Position numbers and translations under genes: made by a program. DNA of 64,000 nt from Xylogone sp. PMI_703 (Eukaryota; Ascomycota; Leotiomycetes): positions 558,001 to 622,000 of the forward strand of contig JAJTUQ010000008.1 of assembly GCA_021399445.1 (NCBI GenBank), written 5' to 3'. Numbering within the stretch: position 1 is the stretch's first letter; each line of letters opens with the position of its first letter. Shown piece after piece: positions 1 to 11,242 of the stretch. The notes under the pieces are model-generated. The model saw only the letters and a program-made list of their open reading frames with translations. It did not search any database and was not told the origin of the DNA.

Positions 1-1041
1 GGCTCATCGTGATCGAGGATACTGGCTGCGAGCGACTAAGCTTAGCTCAGAAGATAACATTAAGGAGAAACGGTGAGTGATGGATTGACAATCACTGACG
101 AGAATTGCATGATCGCGGGAGCTTGGAGATGAACGAGGACTGGAGAGTGCGATGTGGAGAGCCGAGAAACAGCACGACTTATTATTGCAGGTCCGCTTTT
201 CTGGCCCGTGCACGTATAAAGGGGGTGCTAGGTTGCTCTGCTCGTAATCTGGCCTGTACACAATTACAGTACACTGCGACAATACCGTAAAGTTACCATG
301 ACTTTGGGATTTAGTCTGCAAAATCTACAGCAATTGTATTTAAATCTCCCAAAGAGAACTTAAACCCACACTTCGCAATCGAAAGGTATTTCTTAAGTGT
401 CTCCAACCACTCAGTCTAATAATTTATTGTTGCGACTGCTGCACTAGCTGTCTCAATTGCTACGTCTCGGCATCACGTGGTAAAAAAAAAGTCATCAGCC
501 ACAGTATTCTACTGAACAGCCACAGGCTTGAGGGTTTTACAGTAATTAAGTTATATGGGTCAACATACTTTACCACCTTGGAATGACAAAATTACAAGGT
601 TCGATCGCATGGATAATTGCTTCGCTAAGGAGCTACTTGAAAATACAGACCCAGATGAAGCATTTAATCCGACGCCGTGGCACAATATCCACTTTCATAA
701 ATCAGACTTCTCTGTTGGTCGTTTTGTTAGCCCTCTTCCTATATAGGTTCATCCGTGATCCCCCTCCGTTGCACAAGGTTGAATTAAATTAGATAGGCAA
801 TAAGGTTTTTTCGATTAAATGAATGTCTGCTAGGTTACGTAAATTTAGTTTACAAGAGCTCCCCTTCCTACAAATTAATGCAGCCTTTTCGCTTCTAAGT
901 TATGGAAAAAGAGTGGACTTCACAACGTTCCCCTTACATTTTCATTGCCACCATAACGGCAAAATATCCCACTGATGTAATCGACCAGCATATTTTAGTT
1001 CAATCTGATACCCTCCAGAGTGTGAACAAATTGCAGTATCA
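1..1041. other. no gene recognised
   Basis: Only short frames occur here, none with family resemblance or splice-linked continuation. The composition looks like ordinary AT-rich intergenic DNA. I see no terminal repeats or tandem arrays. Confidence 0.4.
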
Positions 1042-1640
1042 CTATATGACCCTGTTTTTGTCTTCATTTTCCAACCCGTTCCCATACATAGCGGCACATG
1101 TGGATATTATTTCGACAAGTCCACTCTTATAATACCTATAAAACAATCGGTCGGGCTCCGTGGTGAATATAGATCGATGTAGCGTGTTGTAAATACAACT
1201 GTGGACGTTTAAATTTATGTTTGGATCAGTAAGGTTGAATTCGTATTTTCCCTCGCTATATGAGTGAGGTCGAAGAGACTCTTTGAACCGTTGCCAGCCA
1301 ATCTTGCTAAACTCCAGTTTTTTCTCGTTCAATATAATTATTACTAATTTCGGAGTGCTGCCTTTAGGTCGAATTGAAAAGGGAGTTTTTTTATGATATT
1401 CATCTATAATGTCTGGTAAGTCGATTCCGAGTACAATAAACTTCAGTCCAGATGTGCTGCATTCGTCGAGAACCTTGGTATCCTGAAACAAGATATTCCA
1501 TATAGATTCATACCCGCAATCTTCACCAAAGGCAATCCTAGAAAAAGCTATCTCAAAGGGAAGTATTATAGAGAAAGAAGAGGTTGGGTAACTGAAATAG
1601 CATCGTAGGTAATGCTATTTTAAAGGACCCAAATCCTAGT
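1042..1640 (-). CDS. hypothetical protein, 5'-incomplete exon
   Basis: A frame of about 196 codons stays open from near 1640 down to a TAA at 1042. There is no convincing ATG at its upstream end; a stop (TAG) lies just before it in a context (AAAATAG) that would also serve as a 3' splice site, so this is probably the last exon of a spliced gene or a truncated gene. The product has hydrophobic stretches near its start (LPFEIAFSRIAFGED) and a mixed charged C-terminal half. I recognise no domain. The upstream exon is not identifiable, so the gene may be a fragment. Confidence 0.35.
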
Positions 1641-2182
1641 TAGCAGCGCCGAAAATAGCCTTTTTGTTACAGTACCTGATTAAGGATAGCAGAGATACAT
1701 CCCGTCTAGCAGCGCCAAGCTGTTTTAGGCTGTTATAGTATCGCAGTCTACTATCTCCTTTACGGATTTGTTAACCACCAGAGCCATTAGTGGTTGGATC
1801 CCGTGTGAAAAGTGTGGAAAATGGAATCCAAGCCGGAAGAGAATATGTGTATCGTCACTTGTGCGTGTGTGGAGACCCTCTCCCGAATTGTGCGCCTTGG
1901 GCGTGGAGCCAAGTGGCTGCGAATTGGCTTGACACCAATCGAATGCATAACTTAACTTATTACTGTGTAGTTCCGCCCAACACACCGAGAATCAAGAAGC
2001 GTGCGGACTCAAATCAGGACTGTGCCTCGGTTCCACGGCTAGGCAGCCAGTGGCACACAGTTGTGGGGTGTGGGGGCAGCGAGCCAAACATTTAGCGGCT
2101 AACGGTAGGTTCGCTGAGCAATTCTATTCTAGACTTTCTTCCGTTCGACACAGTCTGAAATCTTGGACGAGTCCTCACCAGA

Positions 2183-2782
2183 ATGCGGGGTGGTATCCAG
2201 ACCAGAGATCGACACACGCAGCCGCCGGTACAACCACAACGACTGCCAGTTTCTCAGCTACCGCCCGATAGATCTTGTCAGCAAACCAATTATACATTCT
2301 CTCAACAGAATAACTCTGACTTGGAGAAGTTACTATGCAACGTAAATGAACGCTTTGATGCCTTAGAGCATTCGTAAGTATCTATCTGTTTTGAAACTGA
2401 AAACTGGAACTAAGAAACACTAGATTAGAACAACTACGACTGTAAGCGGCCGCATTTGTTGGCTAAAACTAATATCTAACAATTGTCTAGGATGGTCGCA
2501 GAACACCTGGGAAGGATTGACGGTACCATGAAGAGATTCGAGGTTATGGGTAAAGGAGTCCTAGACCTGGCGCTGCAGGGGCCGCAGACCGAACAACTTA
2601 GCCACGCATCCCAAGATCAGAACCCGGACAAATCATACTATGAAGAGACGGGTATTGACCAAGCTTCAACTTCGATTGCTCCTCAGTTGAACTCTTCTCA
2701 GACTCTATATCCCTCACAGTCTTCCCAGGAGCAATATCTCGATTATGATATAATGGGGCTTTTGGGAAATAATATCACCTAG
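2183..2782 (+). CDS. small Q-rich coiled-coil protein with an 18-nt microexon
   Basis: Three exons fit together. Exon 1 ends at 2373. Intron 1 is 2374-2423 (GTAAGT...ACACTAG). A microexon of 18 nt spans 2424-2441. Intron 2 is 2442-2490 (GTAAGC, CTAAC branch point, TCTAG). Exon 3 is 2491-2782 with a TAG stop. Reading through the microexon keeps the frame and completes a heptad-like helix running from NERFDALEH into MVAEHLGRIDGTMKRF. The N-terminal part is rich in Gln and Pro; the C-terminal part is polar with an acidic end. The start is uncertain: the frame opens at 2159 and the ATG at 2183 is the first usable one. The architecture matches the gene at 54335-54963 (Q-rich start, coiled coil, microexon, acidic tail). 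Function unknown. Confidence 0.55.
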
Positions 2783-3226
2783 ATCCATGGAGGATGTGGT
2801 CCATCAGACTCTTTGTAGATACCCCAGAATGCTAGCCAGTCCCTTTCTGCAACGGCTACCTTTTTAGCTACCTTAGAGAGACTCGTTTTGATAGTGATGA
2901 TAGCTCGTCCTCCATCGAGGCCTGGGGCGCGTACAGGTTCTGCTTCTTGATCGGGACCCACTCGCACCTGATGACCTTGGGCGCGGTTACGATCGACCTC
3001 CCGGGCTGGATCACCCTTCTGATCGTGAACTGCCTCTCGTTCGGATTCACCTCCATGTTCATGGTGCTGTTGATGCTCATCTTCATCTAGGTCGGCAACT
3101 TGTTCTTCCTTTTCGACCTCGTTCGCGTGGAGAACTACGACGATGATCGTGATCACGACTTGCGCTACCGGTGAGGCTGCATCCACTTGTCCATCCTCTG
3201 CCTGTAGATGTCGTAGCTGATGTTCC

Positions 3227-3571
3227 GAACTGCAACGATTGGTTAAAGATCTTGAAACGCCAACAAAGTATGAGCGGGCGTTTCGATTGGCAACTGTGGT
3301 ATATTTCGGCCTCAAAATACATGATAAGCAATCTGACCGGGACCTGTAGGACATCCTCCCGATATACCAACTACCTAGAAGTTAAAGAGATGAGCAGCCC
3401 CTTCGACAGGTTCGTAAATCATTTTTGGGAGACATTGCGCGCCTTCACGAGGCGAAGGACAAATACGAGAACCTACCGATTGCGAAGTATTTGGATGATC
3501 GGTATGCGGGAAATTGGTGTGTCGAAGTACAGCAGGAACGGGATCTAGCTGTACTTTCATCCGCTAATTGA
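3227..3571 (+). pseudogene. decayed coding fragment of unknown family
   Basis: One frame from 3227 to the TGA at 3569-3571 reads as natural protein (helical, charged, with segments such as RLVKDLETPTKYERAF and LPIAKYLDDRYAGNW) but is interrupted by TAG at 3347-3349 and TAA at 3383-3385. Both stops lie within otherwise smooth coding-like sequence and could derive from CAG, CAA or TGG by C-to-T or G-to-A change. The GC-rich stretch upstream (2800-3200) may be more of the same gene but I could not assemble a frame. No domain recognised. Confidence 0.45.
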
Positions 3572-3684
3572 CCTGCTGGAGGTTGACCTGGAAATAAGGA
3601 AGCGGTCACCCGTAATCAGTAGGCAGTCATGTTAACATCTTTCGCTCAGGTATCACAGACCGTTTCCTCAACATTTGGTATGCT

Positions 3685-4633
3685 TTAAGACCACAACTTA
3701 TTGTATAATATCTGCATCCATGAATATTCTTGGAAAAATGGGTCCAGAATCTTTAATATCCAAATGGGCCAGTCATCGTTCCATCGGCCACACGAAAACA
3801 TGGCATTCGTAAACTCCCAGTAGCTAGGATACCAGCCTGCGAATTCCCAGTCGATCACCACCAATGAATATCTATCCCCAGCCACCTATTTGGCATCACT
3901 ATTCACGACTAGTTTTTTTAATCATAATGTTCTTTCGTTGAAAGTCGCCGTGAGTGAAGACAGGCTGATGATTCCTCAAGACAACAGGGAAGGCATGACG
4001 ATAGAATTCTGCCTTCTGAATCGGTAGATTGTTATAGATATATTTTTGGATCATGGCATTGTTTAGTTCGTCCTCAGACTTGAAAAGCCCATTGATTGAA
4101 CCTGATGGTGCTTCGTTGCCCATCCAAAAAACTGGATCCTCCAAGCCACGCTCTCCCAAGCTTCCATAATATCCTAAAGAGGGAATACTCCGTAGTTCAT
4201 CACAGAAATGCTTCAATTGGATACACACTTTCTCTTTCTGGCTTGTACTCATCGAACCCCAACGGGAAATAAGTGCATCTCCCTCGATATTCTCCATCAC
4301 GATATAATTGGCTCCATTCTGGTTGTCGGAATATATTGCATAGACCTGAGGAACTGGGATTTTCGTACAGCGACCGACGAAAAGCATGTTTTCACCCTCA
4401 AGGAGTTTAACACTAGTACCATACTTGACAACAAAGTGACAGCCAATCCGGACAATTCTGCGACCAGCATATTCGGAGAGCACATCCCCTGAGTTTGCAA
4501 TGGCTTCCCTTGTCGGGAGAGCACTAGGAAGGCATTCGGGAGGTGCAAAGTAAGGAAACTGCATTCTGGCTGTAGAATGAATTAAGTAGAAGAAAAGTGA
4601 AGATGGAGGGTATACTAATTTAATTCCAGGCAT
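3685..4633 (-). pseudogene. aminoglycoside phosphotransferase-like (APH) kinase-fold protein, broken
   Basis: The main frame (4633-3899) contains the nucleotide-binding and catalytic features of the fungal APH/choline kinase-like family: a VMENIEGDAL hinge segment and the catalytic loop THGDFQRKNIMI (catalytic Asp, Asn). It then hits a TAG at 3899. The expected metal-binding segment VVIDWEFAGWYPSYWE follows in another frame (3885-3685). No GT-AG pair of plausible length bridges the two, so a nonsense mutation plus a small indel has broken the gene; a sequencing error remains possible. The likely start is the second ATG (about 24 codons in), before QFPYFAPPECLP. Such proteins are predicted small-molecule kinases of unknown substrate. 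Confidence 0.7.
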
Positions 4634-5207
4634 ACTTTAACGAGGTTGTAAGCGAGTTACATTGTAATTCCGGACATCCTCTTCCTTAACACCGCCTCAT
4701 CGTCCTTCAGCGCCTCGACCTAACCACAACCACTTATTTGAAACCGAGCATAATGGTGAATAAGGCTACGAAATGCAAAGTTGGTGTACCACTCTCACCT
4801 GGTCCAGCATCACGAGCCTCGGATCACGGAGCAGTCGATTTGGCGAATATCTAAAATTAAATCCTCACGCGCGAGGGCCCATGTAGGGACCTATTTCCGG
4901 GACACGATTTCCCGCGGCCCGGCTCAACCTCACAGAAGATCGACTTGTCAACCATAGTCGACACGGCCACGAATTAAAAGCCAAATAAAGGAGTTATGTT
5001 TTAGGATGGTGATTAGCGAGGGTGCTGTCGGTGAGTCGAAAAATCTAATGGCACGGGTCGTATCGAAGATTTCTACTTCTTGCATCGTCCCATCACCTCC
5101 TATTTTCTACAACTTTTCTGTTAACCCATATTCCGAGTCTTCCGGCCTATTACTGGTGGCTTCTCGTGCAAGTTTGGGAGCGCCAGATCACCATACATAA
5201 TGGAGCA
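4634..5207. other. no gene recognised
   Basis: Short frames only (for example 5006-5200 on the plus strand), with no domain, splice continuity or repeat structure that I can support. Confidence 0.35.
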
Positions 5208-5410
5208 TCTCGACCAGTCACTTGAGAGGTGAACTGAGTGTTCGAGCACACGAGGCCGTGAGTCAGGTGAAAGGGAAACCGGCTTGTGATCCTGAAATTA
5301 ACGACCTGATCCGCTCTTCTGAAATTCCTATGCTTAAAAGCTTAGCTCGAGCACTTTCTTGGAAATTCTGTCCCATCTGTAGGCAAGCATTCTCGCCGCC
5401 AGATCTTTGA
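5205..5410 (+). CDS. short open frame with a CxxC pair, doubtful
   Basis: A frame open from just after a TAA near 5203 to TGA at 5408-5410 encodes about 67 residues ending in WKFCPICRQAFSPPDL. There is no ATG at the start, so it would have to be a 3' exon or relic. The CPIC pair resembles half of a zinc-binding site but nothing else supports a domain. It may well be chance. Confidence 0.2.
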
Positions 5411-5639
5411 GCCTCGAGATATTGACCGTCAACACTTTCTTCATTGTGCTGAAGTTTTGATATTACTCTTAAAGTACAAATTCTCGCCTAGAACTCTTTA
5501 TGACTCATATCAATGAAATATGCCATAATTTTATGGAGGCTTAATAAATAATAATATTTCCTCGATCACAGCGGAGAAGATACCTAAACATCTAGTACAG
5601 CACAACAATTCTAAATAGTCCTCAAAGCAGCACAGCACA

Positions 5640-6786
5640 CTAATTCATGAGATGACTATCCGCAGAAGCTCCGTGTCCGTAAATGTGCTGCCTACTAAGA
5701 GCTTCGTTGATGTATCTCATAACATTAGGATGTTTAGTCCATTGAAGTTTGAATATTTTTTGCCAGACGTAGCTAGCATAAGGGTGGGCAATAGTCTGTG
5801 GGATGTGATGGCAGAGCTCTTCAATCATGATGATTTTGAAGTTTTCGGGGCCCAACTCAAAAGCCTTCTGAATTACGTAACAACCAAAAGCGTGTGTGGA
5901 CAGGAACACGGTGTTACCTATAATTGTCTCCATGATCTTGATAATCTGTTCCAGAGTTCCCTGCTGAAAACAATGCTGAACCAAGAAATTGCCAAAACGG
6001 TTTGTCATGAGTGGGAAAGCTCGAGTTATGATGGCGTTAACAATATCGAATTTCTCGTCCGCGGTTCCGACCACAAGCATATTCTGAAGAAAAATAGATG
6101 CTTGCTTATTGCTACTACCAACAACTTCCTGAACGATATTCTTCCACTTGTGTGTATCTGTGCGATTACCGAGGCTGCAATGATTGAATGGTCTGTTGAC
6201 AGATGAATATGCACATGCATCAGCCAAAATTAACTAGCTCATCGTTAGAGAAAGATCTCAGATACTTCGCCAGTGCTTGGCATTAAACACCTACATTAGT
6301 GGTGTAAGGAGAACAGGTCCATTGTGGCCACGGATGAGAAAAACTACCACGGGCCACATTCATAGTCATATTGAATATAGGGTCTTCTGAGATCCTCAAA
6401 TTTCCCTGCCCATATGCAGCAGCAGCCGCACCAAAGCTGCCAATATAGCCTCCGGCATTGTTGCGAGACCTTGTGATCTGGTGAGCTAAGTGGTTTGGAG
6501 CAAGGGCATAGTGATTGCAAAATAGACCATTAGGGCGTCGATCTCCGAAAGGAGTGATCGGGAGGCAAGCTTGCGCTTTATGGTTCCTACGGATGTCCCA
6601 ATCCACTGCACTGTTGTTAGTTGATTTTGGCTCACCGATCCATAATCCGAGTGCGTTGGGATGACACGGAGAGGGCACACTACTACCAATTAAGTAGCCA
6701 TCTTCGTGTGCAGTCCACGTATCTAGAGTTGGCTGAGTATATATAGCTAAATTAGCAAAGGGATAGTCCGTGAAAACCTCCTGTTA
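5640..6786 (-). pseudogene. truncated Pumilio/PUF RNA-binding protein
   Basis: The downstream block (6233-5640) holds PUM repeats: KWKNIVQEVV, then ASIFLQNMLVVGT, NRFGNFLVQHCF and HAFGCYVIQKAFE, the typical repeat cores that contact RNA bases. The upstream block (about 6786-6295) is the low-complexity region that precedes the PUM domain in filamentous fungal homologues (PFGDRRPNGLFCNHYAL, HPWPQWTCSPYTTN). An intron 6294-6234 (GTAGGT...GCTAG) joins the two in frame. The upstream block starts at a splice-acceptor-like CTAACAG near 6786, and more distant 5' sequence is degenerate with a TAG. Relative to a normal eight-repeat PUM domain, the first repeats and the last repeats are missing (the protein stops at 5640). 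It is therefore a 5'- and 3'-truncated copy, probably non-functional. The genome should hold an intact parent gene elsewhere. Confidence 0.8.
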
Positions 6787-6799
6787 GTGGTCAATATTA

Positions 6800-8622
6800 G
6801 TTTGGGCCTCCGAGATATCACTAGGGATATAACTATGAACAAACCTTTGAAGCTTGTTTTCCAACCCTAGAGCATGGCGGTCCGGCCATCCTTCGTGAAG
6901 CCAGCACGGTAATTGATGCTTAAAACATAACCAAAACTACCAGGCTAAAATACTACACAATAAATGCCTTTGAATGCCGTATTGTCAAAAAGAAACGTTG
7001 TAATTTGGTAAGGTGATACGAGTCCCGCGTCTTTATATCTCGCTGATAGCTTGCATTAAATTGGCCTTGTTATATGTATAGGACGGCGCCTAAACTTTAA
7101 GAGTGACTCTCTTGGTTTGCTTAGCCCCGTTCTATGATCCTCCAATAATGGTTTCCAGTTTTTGATTCTAGTGCCTCGTCTATTAATTGCCCATTAATTA
7201 CTGGTACTACCCAACCATGCAGAAACTCTGAAACACGATTTGTTTTAGTTGCGATTGCACCTTTCGAGCAAGAGGCAGGCTGTATTTACAATTAGAGTCA
7301 TAAACCCGACCCTGGGGCTTGCTTTGAAATACTGTATAGTACTATAAAACTGCACCAACATAAGGGTCCAAGTTCTTGGGGTGGCAGCCTTTTACCGAGA
7401 AAAAATATCACGATTTTTAGGCAACATTATGCCAGAGTAAAAACTTGAGCTGGCTACTTTCTCTGGCTACCTTGGACATTTTCAGACCGGATCTAAATTT
7501 ATTTTAGTTAATCCAATATTTCGTTTCCGTTTTCACCCACGTTAATTAACCTCTGTAGGGATGCTTACTGTGTGTAGCATTTGAAGGTTTCTAATCAATC
7601 AATTCAGCAAAAACTCAAAGGGTCAGAGACGTAGCCAATAGTCTTGTCTACAGATAGTCATTTGATGTTACGTATGGTTACACATTTATATTACCATTCA
7701 TACACAGGTATCTATCCAATCAATCACTATTTGATGCATTCTATCGAGACACTACATGCAACCATCAAGGTTTTGGATCCCTGACTCACTTTAACAAGTC
7801 ATGTTATTTATTAATGCCCGGCGGGTAACCCGATAGGGCAGCCATTCCATTGAACAGCACCCAATATAAGGGCTGATCGACTGGGGAACAAGAACAATAT
7901 CATCACTATCTCTCTATGACCCGTGACTACGGAGTAGCTAAGAGATAGTAGAGAAGATGGGAAGGATCGGTGCCTAATTCAACATGATTTTACCAGGGCC
8001 CAGTCTAGGGCTATTTGTTTACATCGCACGAGTGCCTTGGACGCGTTTTATTGCGTTGTTGTACTACTAGTAGTAACCCACTTGCAACATCGCCCGGAAA
8101 TTTAACCAGCAGGGATACTTAAGATTGGAAAGATTTTCCACGGGATGGTATGCTTGAGCAACATTATTCACGGTTCTATCTAAACTGGACGTAATAAATG
8201 CACCTAGCAGAAATGATGCATCCATTAAAAAATGCTTGTTAACTAAATCCCCATAATTCCGCTATTTCCGGAGGGGCATTCTATAGTTAATTAAGTTGAT
8301 TTAGTTAGTGAGTAACCATTTACTTGCTATGCTAGTAGAATAACTATGTAGATCCGTGGTTGGCCCTGATAAATTAGTTTCCTTCCCTCCAGTCACAACT
8401 TCCATTCAAACTGGTTTGCTCGAGTGGATAGTTTCATTCAGGTTGCTAAATATGAATCTAATAAGTTTTGCTGTAAAGCAGATGAAAATACTAGAGTGGC
8501 AATGATTATGACACCAAAACTGTATTGTAAAAAACGAACCGTTGTACACGAGGAGGTTTCTTGGTAGATGAGATGGTCATTTTTGTTCAAAGTTTTATGA
8601 GATTAAGGAAACTGGTTGTAGA
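6800..8622. other. gene-free region with LINE 3' end debris
   Basis: No open frame of note. A segment at 7807-7843 is the reverse complement of the presumed LINE 3' untranslated sequence at 11910-11943 (shared core GGGTTACCC and TTAATAAAT), so at least part of this region is decayed non-LTR retrotransposon in minus orientation. The remainder is AT-rich and unrecognised. Confidence 0.45.
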
Positions 8623-8624
8623 TA

Positions 8625-8700
8625 CAGTAAAAGGCGAATTGGGTGTCGCGGATTTTTTTAGTTAATTATTTTAACGGGATCCATTTTTAGACACCCTGTG
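8625..8700 (+). repeat. left terminal inverted repeat of element 1
   Basis: Seventy-six bases identical in reverse complement to 11243-11318. Starts with CAGTAAAAGG directly after a TA dinucleotide. Confidence 0.9.
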
Positions 8701-9217
8701 ACTGTGCGCCCGTTGCCTGGTTGTACTCTGAAGGTACCACGGCAATAAAGTACTGTAGCAAAATTTGTCATAGCTAATGTGTCATCATAGAACCAGGCCA
8801 ATTCCTGCTCTATAATTATTCCTGCTGGTCACCACTGCTGAATCGACACAAACAATTAACCAATGTTTTACTGGATACCTTATATCTTACTAGAACAGTA
8901 GAGTAGGTTGTTCATATTAAAGGCATTTTAATGGATGAGAGTAAAGAAGAAGGCAACATCCGCATGATCATTCTCGTGATATGTTAACACAGTATTACTC
9001 CACACGTGCCTTCTAGCTCGTAATGATGTCGGAATGGCACAACATTCAAGCCTTATAATGCGGGCAACAAGATACATTGCCTACCAAAAGTTATAGGACC
9101 AAATTAAAAACATTGAGTCCGGGATAAGAAGCTGATTTTGCATCTTATATAAGTCATAAGTGAACTGAATTCAAAGATTGGACTCAACTGCCTAATTGTA
9201 TTCTCGCTGCCTAAAGT

Positions 9218-11164
9218 CTATATGTTGTTTATATCGCCATCACGTCGAATAATAATCGACTGTGTTGTTGCTATCTCTGGAATATCCAAATAATAGAGTG
9301 CTAATCGATGTCTGTCGCCGAGTCTCTGGCCGATGCGATTTCTTATATGCTTTCCAAGTTCATTGCATCCAGGCTGTTCACTCATAACCTGGGACATCAC
9401 ATACCTATCTCCACGATATATGTGCAAGAGTCGTAAAGCGACCCTTATAAATGAGCCGCCTGAAGGATAACCTAGATAGCATTCAAGACGCGCGCGGCTT
9501 TTTTTAAAATTAATATTAAATTCACTTTGAGATGTATAATCCTCAGATATTTTTCTTTGGAATGATCCCTTGTCTGATAAACTCTCTTCGGATAGGATCT
9601 CTTTGGATGAATCGGTTTTAGTTGAGTCCTCCTTGAGAGATCTTCCTGATGTGCTACTCTCCTTAGGTGCTTCCGTCGCCTTGATTAAATCTGCTTCATT
9701 TGCATTGCTTTCTCTAAAATTGCTCCCTTGCAGTGTTCCTTCAAAATGGATTTTATATGTAGATCGATTCTTTTTACGTGTTGTCTTTGCATTGCTCCTG
9801 TCCCTCCTGTGCCAGTGAAATAGAGGGAGTGTAATATGCAGGGCTTTCTGTGTTATCTCAAATCCTTCGTCAAAGCCTAGCTTCTCCAACTCTCCTGCAG
9901 GACTATAAAGTCTTATATCATGACTCCTTATAGGCAATAACCAAGAAAAGTGCTCTGGGGATGGCGCAAGCAACTGGTTTTCATACAGTTGGTGTTCAAT
10001 GTCGTCCATAAATTCCCATGCAAAGATTGAGTCGTCGTTAGAATATCTGATGATTTCCTCCTGGAGCCGGAGGAAAGCTTTGTTGCCTTCACCATAGAGG
10101 AGAGGCATGTTCACTCCAAACAGTCCTAACAGAGAATATGCCCGATCTTCAACACGGGTTGTTTGCCTGTTGGCTGCCCAGGACATCTTCGTAGCGATAG
10201 AATACCTACGTAGTCTCTTCTTTATCTCCATATATCTGCCATAGTAAGAAACAAAAAGCACCCTGCCAAATATTGATCTGTCTATACCAGTGATATTGGG
10301 CAGAAAGTCTGTGAACGCCAGCTCATCGCGTTCCCCTAAAATTGTCCAGTCTTCATCGAAGAACTTAATTTTAGAAGGGGCGATCAACTCTTGCAGTGTC
10401 CAGCCTCGGCTTAGCCATCGACAACGACTGATTTGAGCTTTAGTGCACTGGTCGAGAGGATCGAGAAAGAGAAACTCGAAAATGCCACGGTTCTCCTTGA
10501 ACCTGTGTGGGCAAAGTCTACAATCCTCGAGAAACACGTAGCAAGTACTGGACATTGCATACCATTGGAACATGCTGTTTAGCGCCTCAGCCAACTCAGT
10601 GCTACTGGACTTGTCAATGCAACAAGTGTCGATCCAAACATAGTCGTACCCATCACGGCACGCCTGTAAGCAAACGCTCCAGATCTTCTTCCAGCCAGCC
10701 TTGATATGTGATTCTTGCTGTCTGATGATAGTCTGGTTTCTGCATCGGCAGCTCTCGCAAACTCCACGTGGGGTACGGTCTTCTTCGTTTCGTTGGAACC
10801 AGTTGAACCTTACCTTTGGGTCACGTCGCGAATTCGAATAGCCACGAGTAGCCCGCTGCTCTTTAGTGAGACAGTCGATTTCGTGATTGGGTCCTAGCGC
10901 AATATCCTCGAACAGAACTTCTTCCTGTCCCCATGTATGTGAGAGAATCGCAAAACAAGGCTTCCCCACTTCGGTATCATCAATGAGCCGAGAAACACCT
11001 TCGTGGATCAGGGCTCGTGCGTCTAGTAATCTCATAGCCTCTTTTGAGTTTTGCAAGAACCTGCTACCGTTTGCGGTAACTGCGAAGCGTTGAAGCTTTT
11101 CAACGGGCTTTCGTCGCTGGCAGGAAGAATGACAGGCCAAAATTGGCTTCGTAGCCACTACCAT
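9218..11164 (-). CDS. HET-domain heterokaryon incompatibility protein, cargo of element 1
   Basis: An uninterrupted frame of 648 codons. HET-domain blocks are all present: FAILSHTWGQEEV (residues 71-83), YVWIDTCCIDK (175-185), RGWTLQELIAPS (253-264), and KMSWAANRQTT with RAYSLLGLFGVNMPLLYGEG (326-360). Between the first two blocks is an insertion of about 60 residues with three closely spaced Cys (CESCRC) that is longer than in usual HET domains. The C-terminal part has a Ser/Lys/Glu-rich linker (about 490-560). HET proteins trigger cell death or growth arrest after fusion of incompatible hyphae. Two starts are possible: the ATG at 11164, which lies only about 155 bp from the element's right end, or residue 44 (MRLLDAR, 11035), which matches the usual HET start. 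No intron is needed. The intact frame inside intact TIRs suggests recent movement or selection. Confidence 0.88.
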   Translation of the reverse strand: MVVATKPILACHSSCQRRKPVEKLQRFAVTANGSRFLQNSKEAMRLLDARALIHEGVSRLIDDTEVGKPCFAILSHTWGQEEVLFEDIALGPNHEIDCLTKEQRATRGYSNSRRDPKVRFNWFQRNEEDRTPRGVCESCRCRNQTIIRQQESHIKAGWKKIWSVCLQACRDGYDYVWIDTCCIDKSSSTELAEALNSMFQWYAMSSTCYVFLEDCRLCPHRFKENRGIFEFLFLDPLDQCTKAQISRCRWLSRGWTLQELIAPSKIKFFDEDWTILGERDELAFTDFLPNITGIDRSIFGRVLFVSYYGRYMEIKKRLRRYSIATKMSWAANRQTTRVEDRAYSLLGLFGVNMPLLYGEGNKAFLRLQEEIIRYSNDDSIFAWEFMDDIEHQLYENQLLAPSPEHFSWLLPIRSHDIRLYSPAGELEKLGFDEGFEITQKALHITLPLFHWHRRDRSNAKTTRKKNRSTYKIHFEGTLQGSNFRESNANEADLIKATEAPKESSTSGRSLKEDSTKTDSSKEILSEESLSDKGSFQRKISEDYTSQSEFNINFKKSRARLECYLGYPSGGSFIRVALRLLHIYRGDRYVMSQVMSEQPGCNELGKHIRNRIGQRLGDRHRLALYYLDIPEIATTQSIIIRRDGDINNI

Positions 11165-11242
11165 GGCAACGCATTAGCCTTGACGAATTTAGCTACGGTA
11201 GCCGTGGTACCTTTAGAGTACAACCGGCGACGGGCACACAGC

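Noticed and set aside
2779..3354. A 191-codon charged frame on the minus strand
   Set aside because: It lies in a GC-rich stretch, overlaps several other frames and partly runs antisense to the better supported decayed plus-strand gene. The amino acid content (Glu, Asp, His, Arg) looks like a composition artefact.
5652..6206. A 184-codon plus-strand frame
   Set aside because: Antisense shadow of the Pumilio repeats, whose minus-strand motifs are unambiguous.
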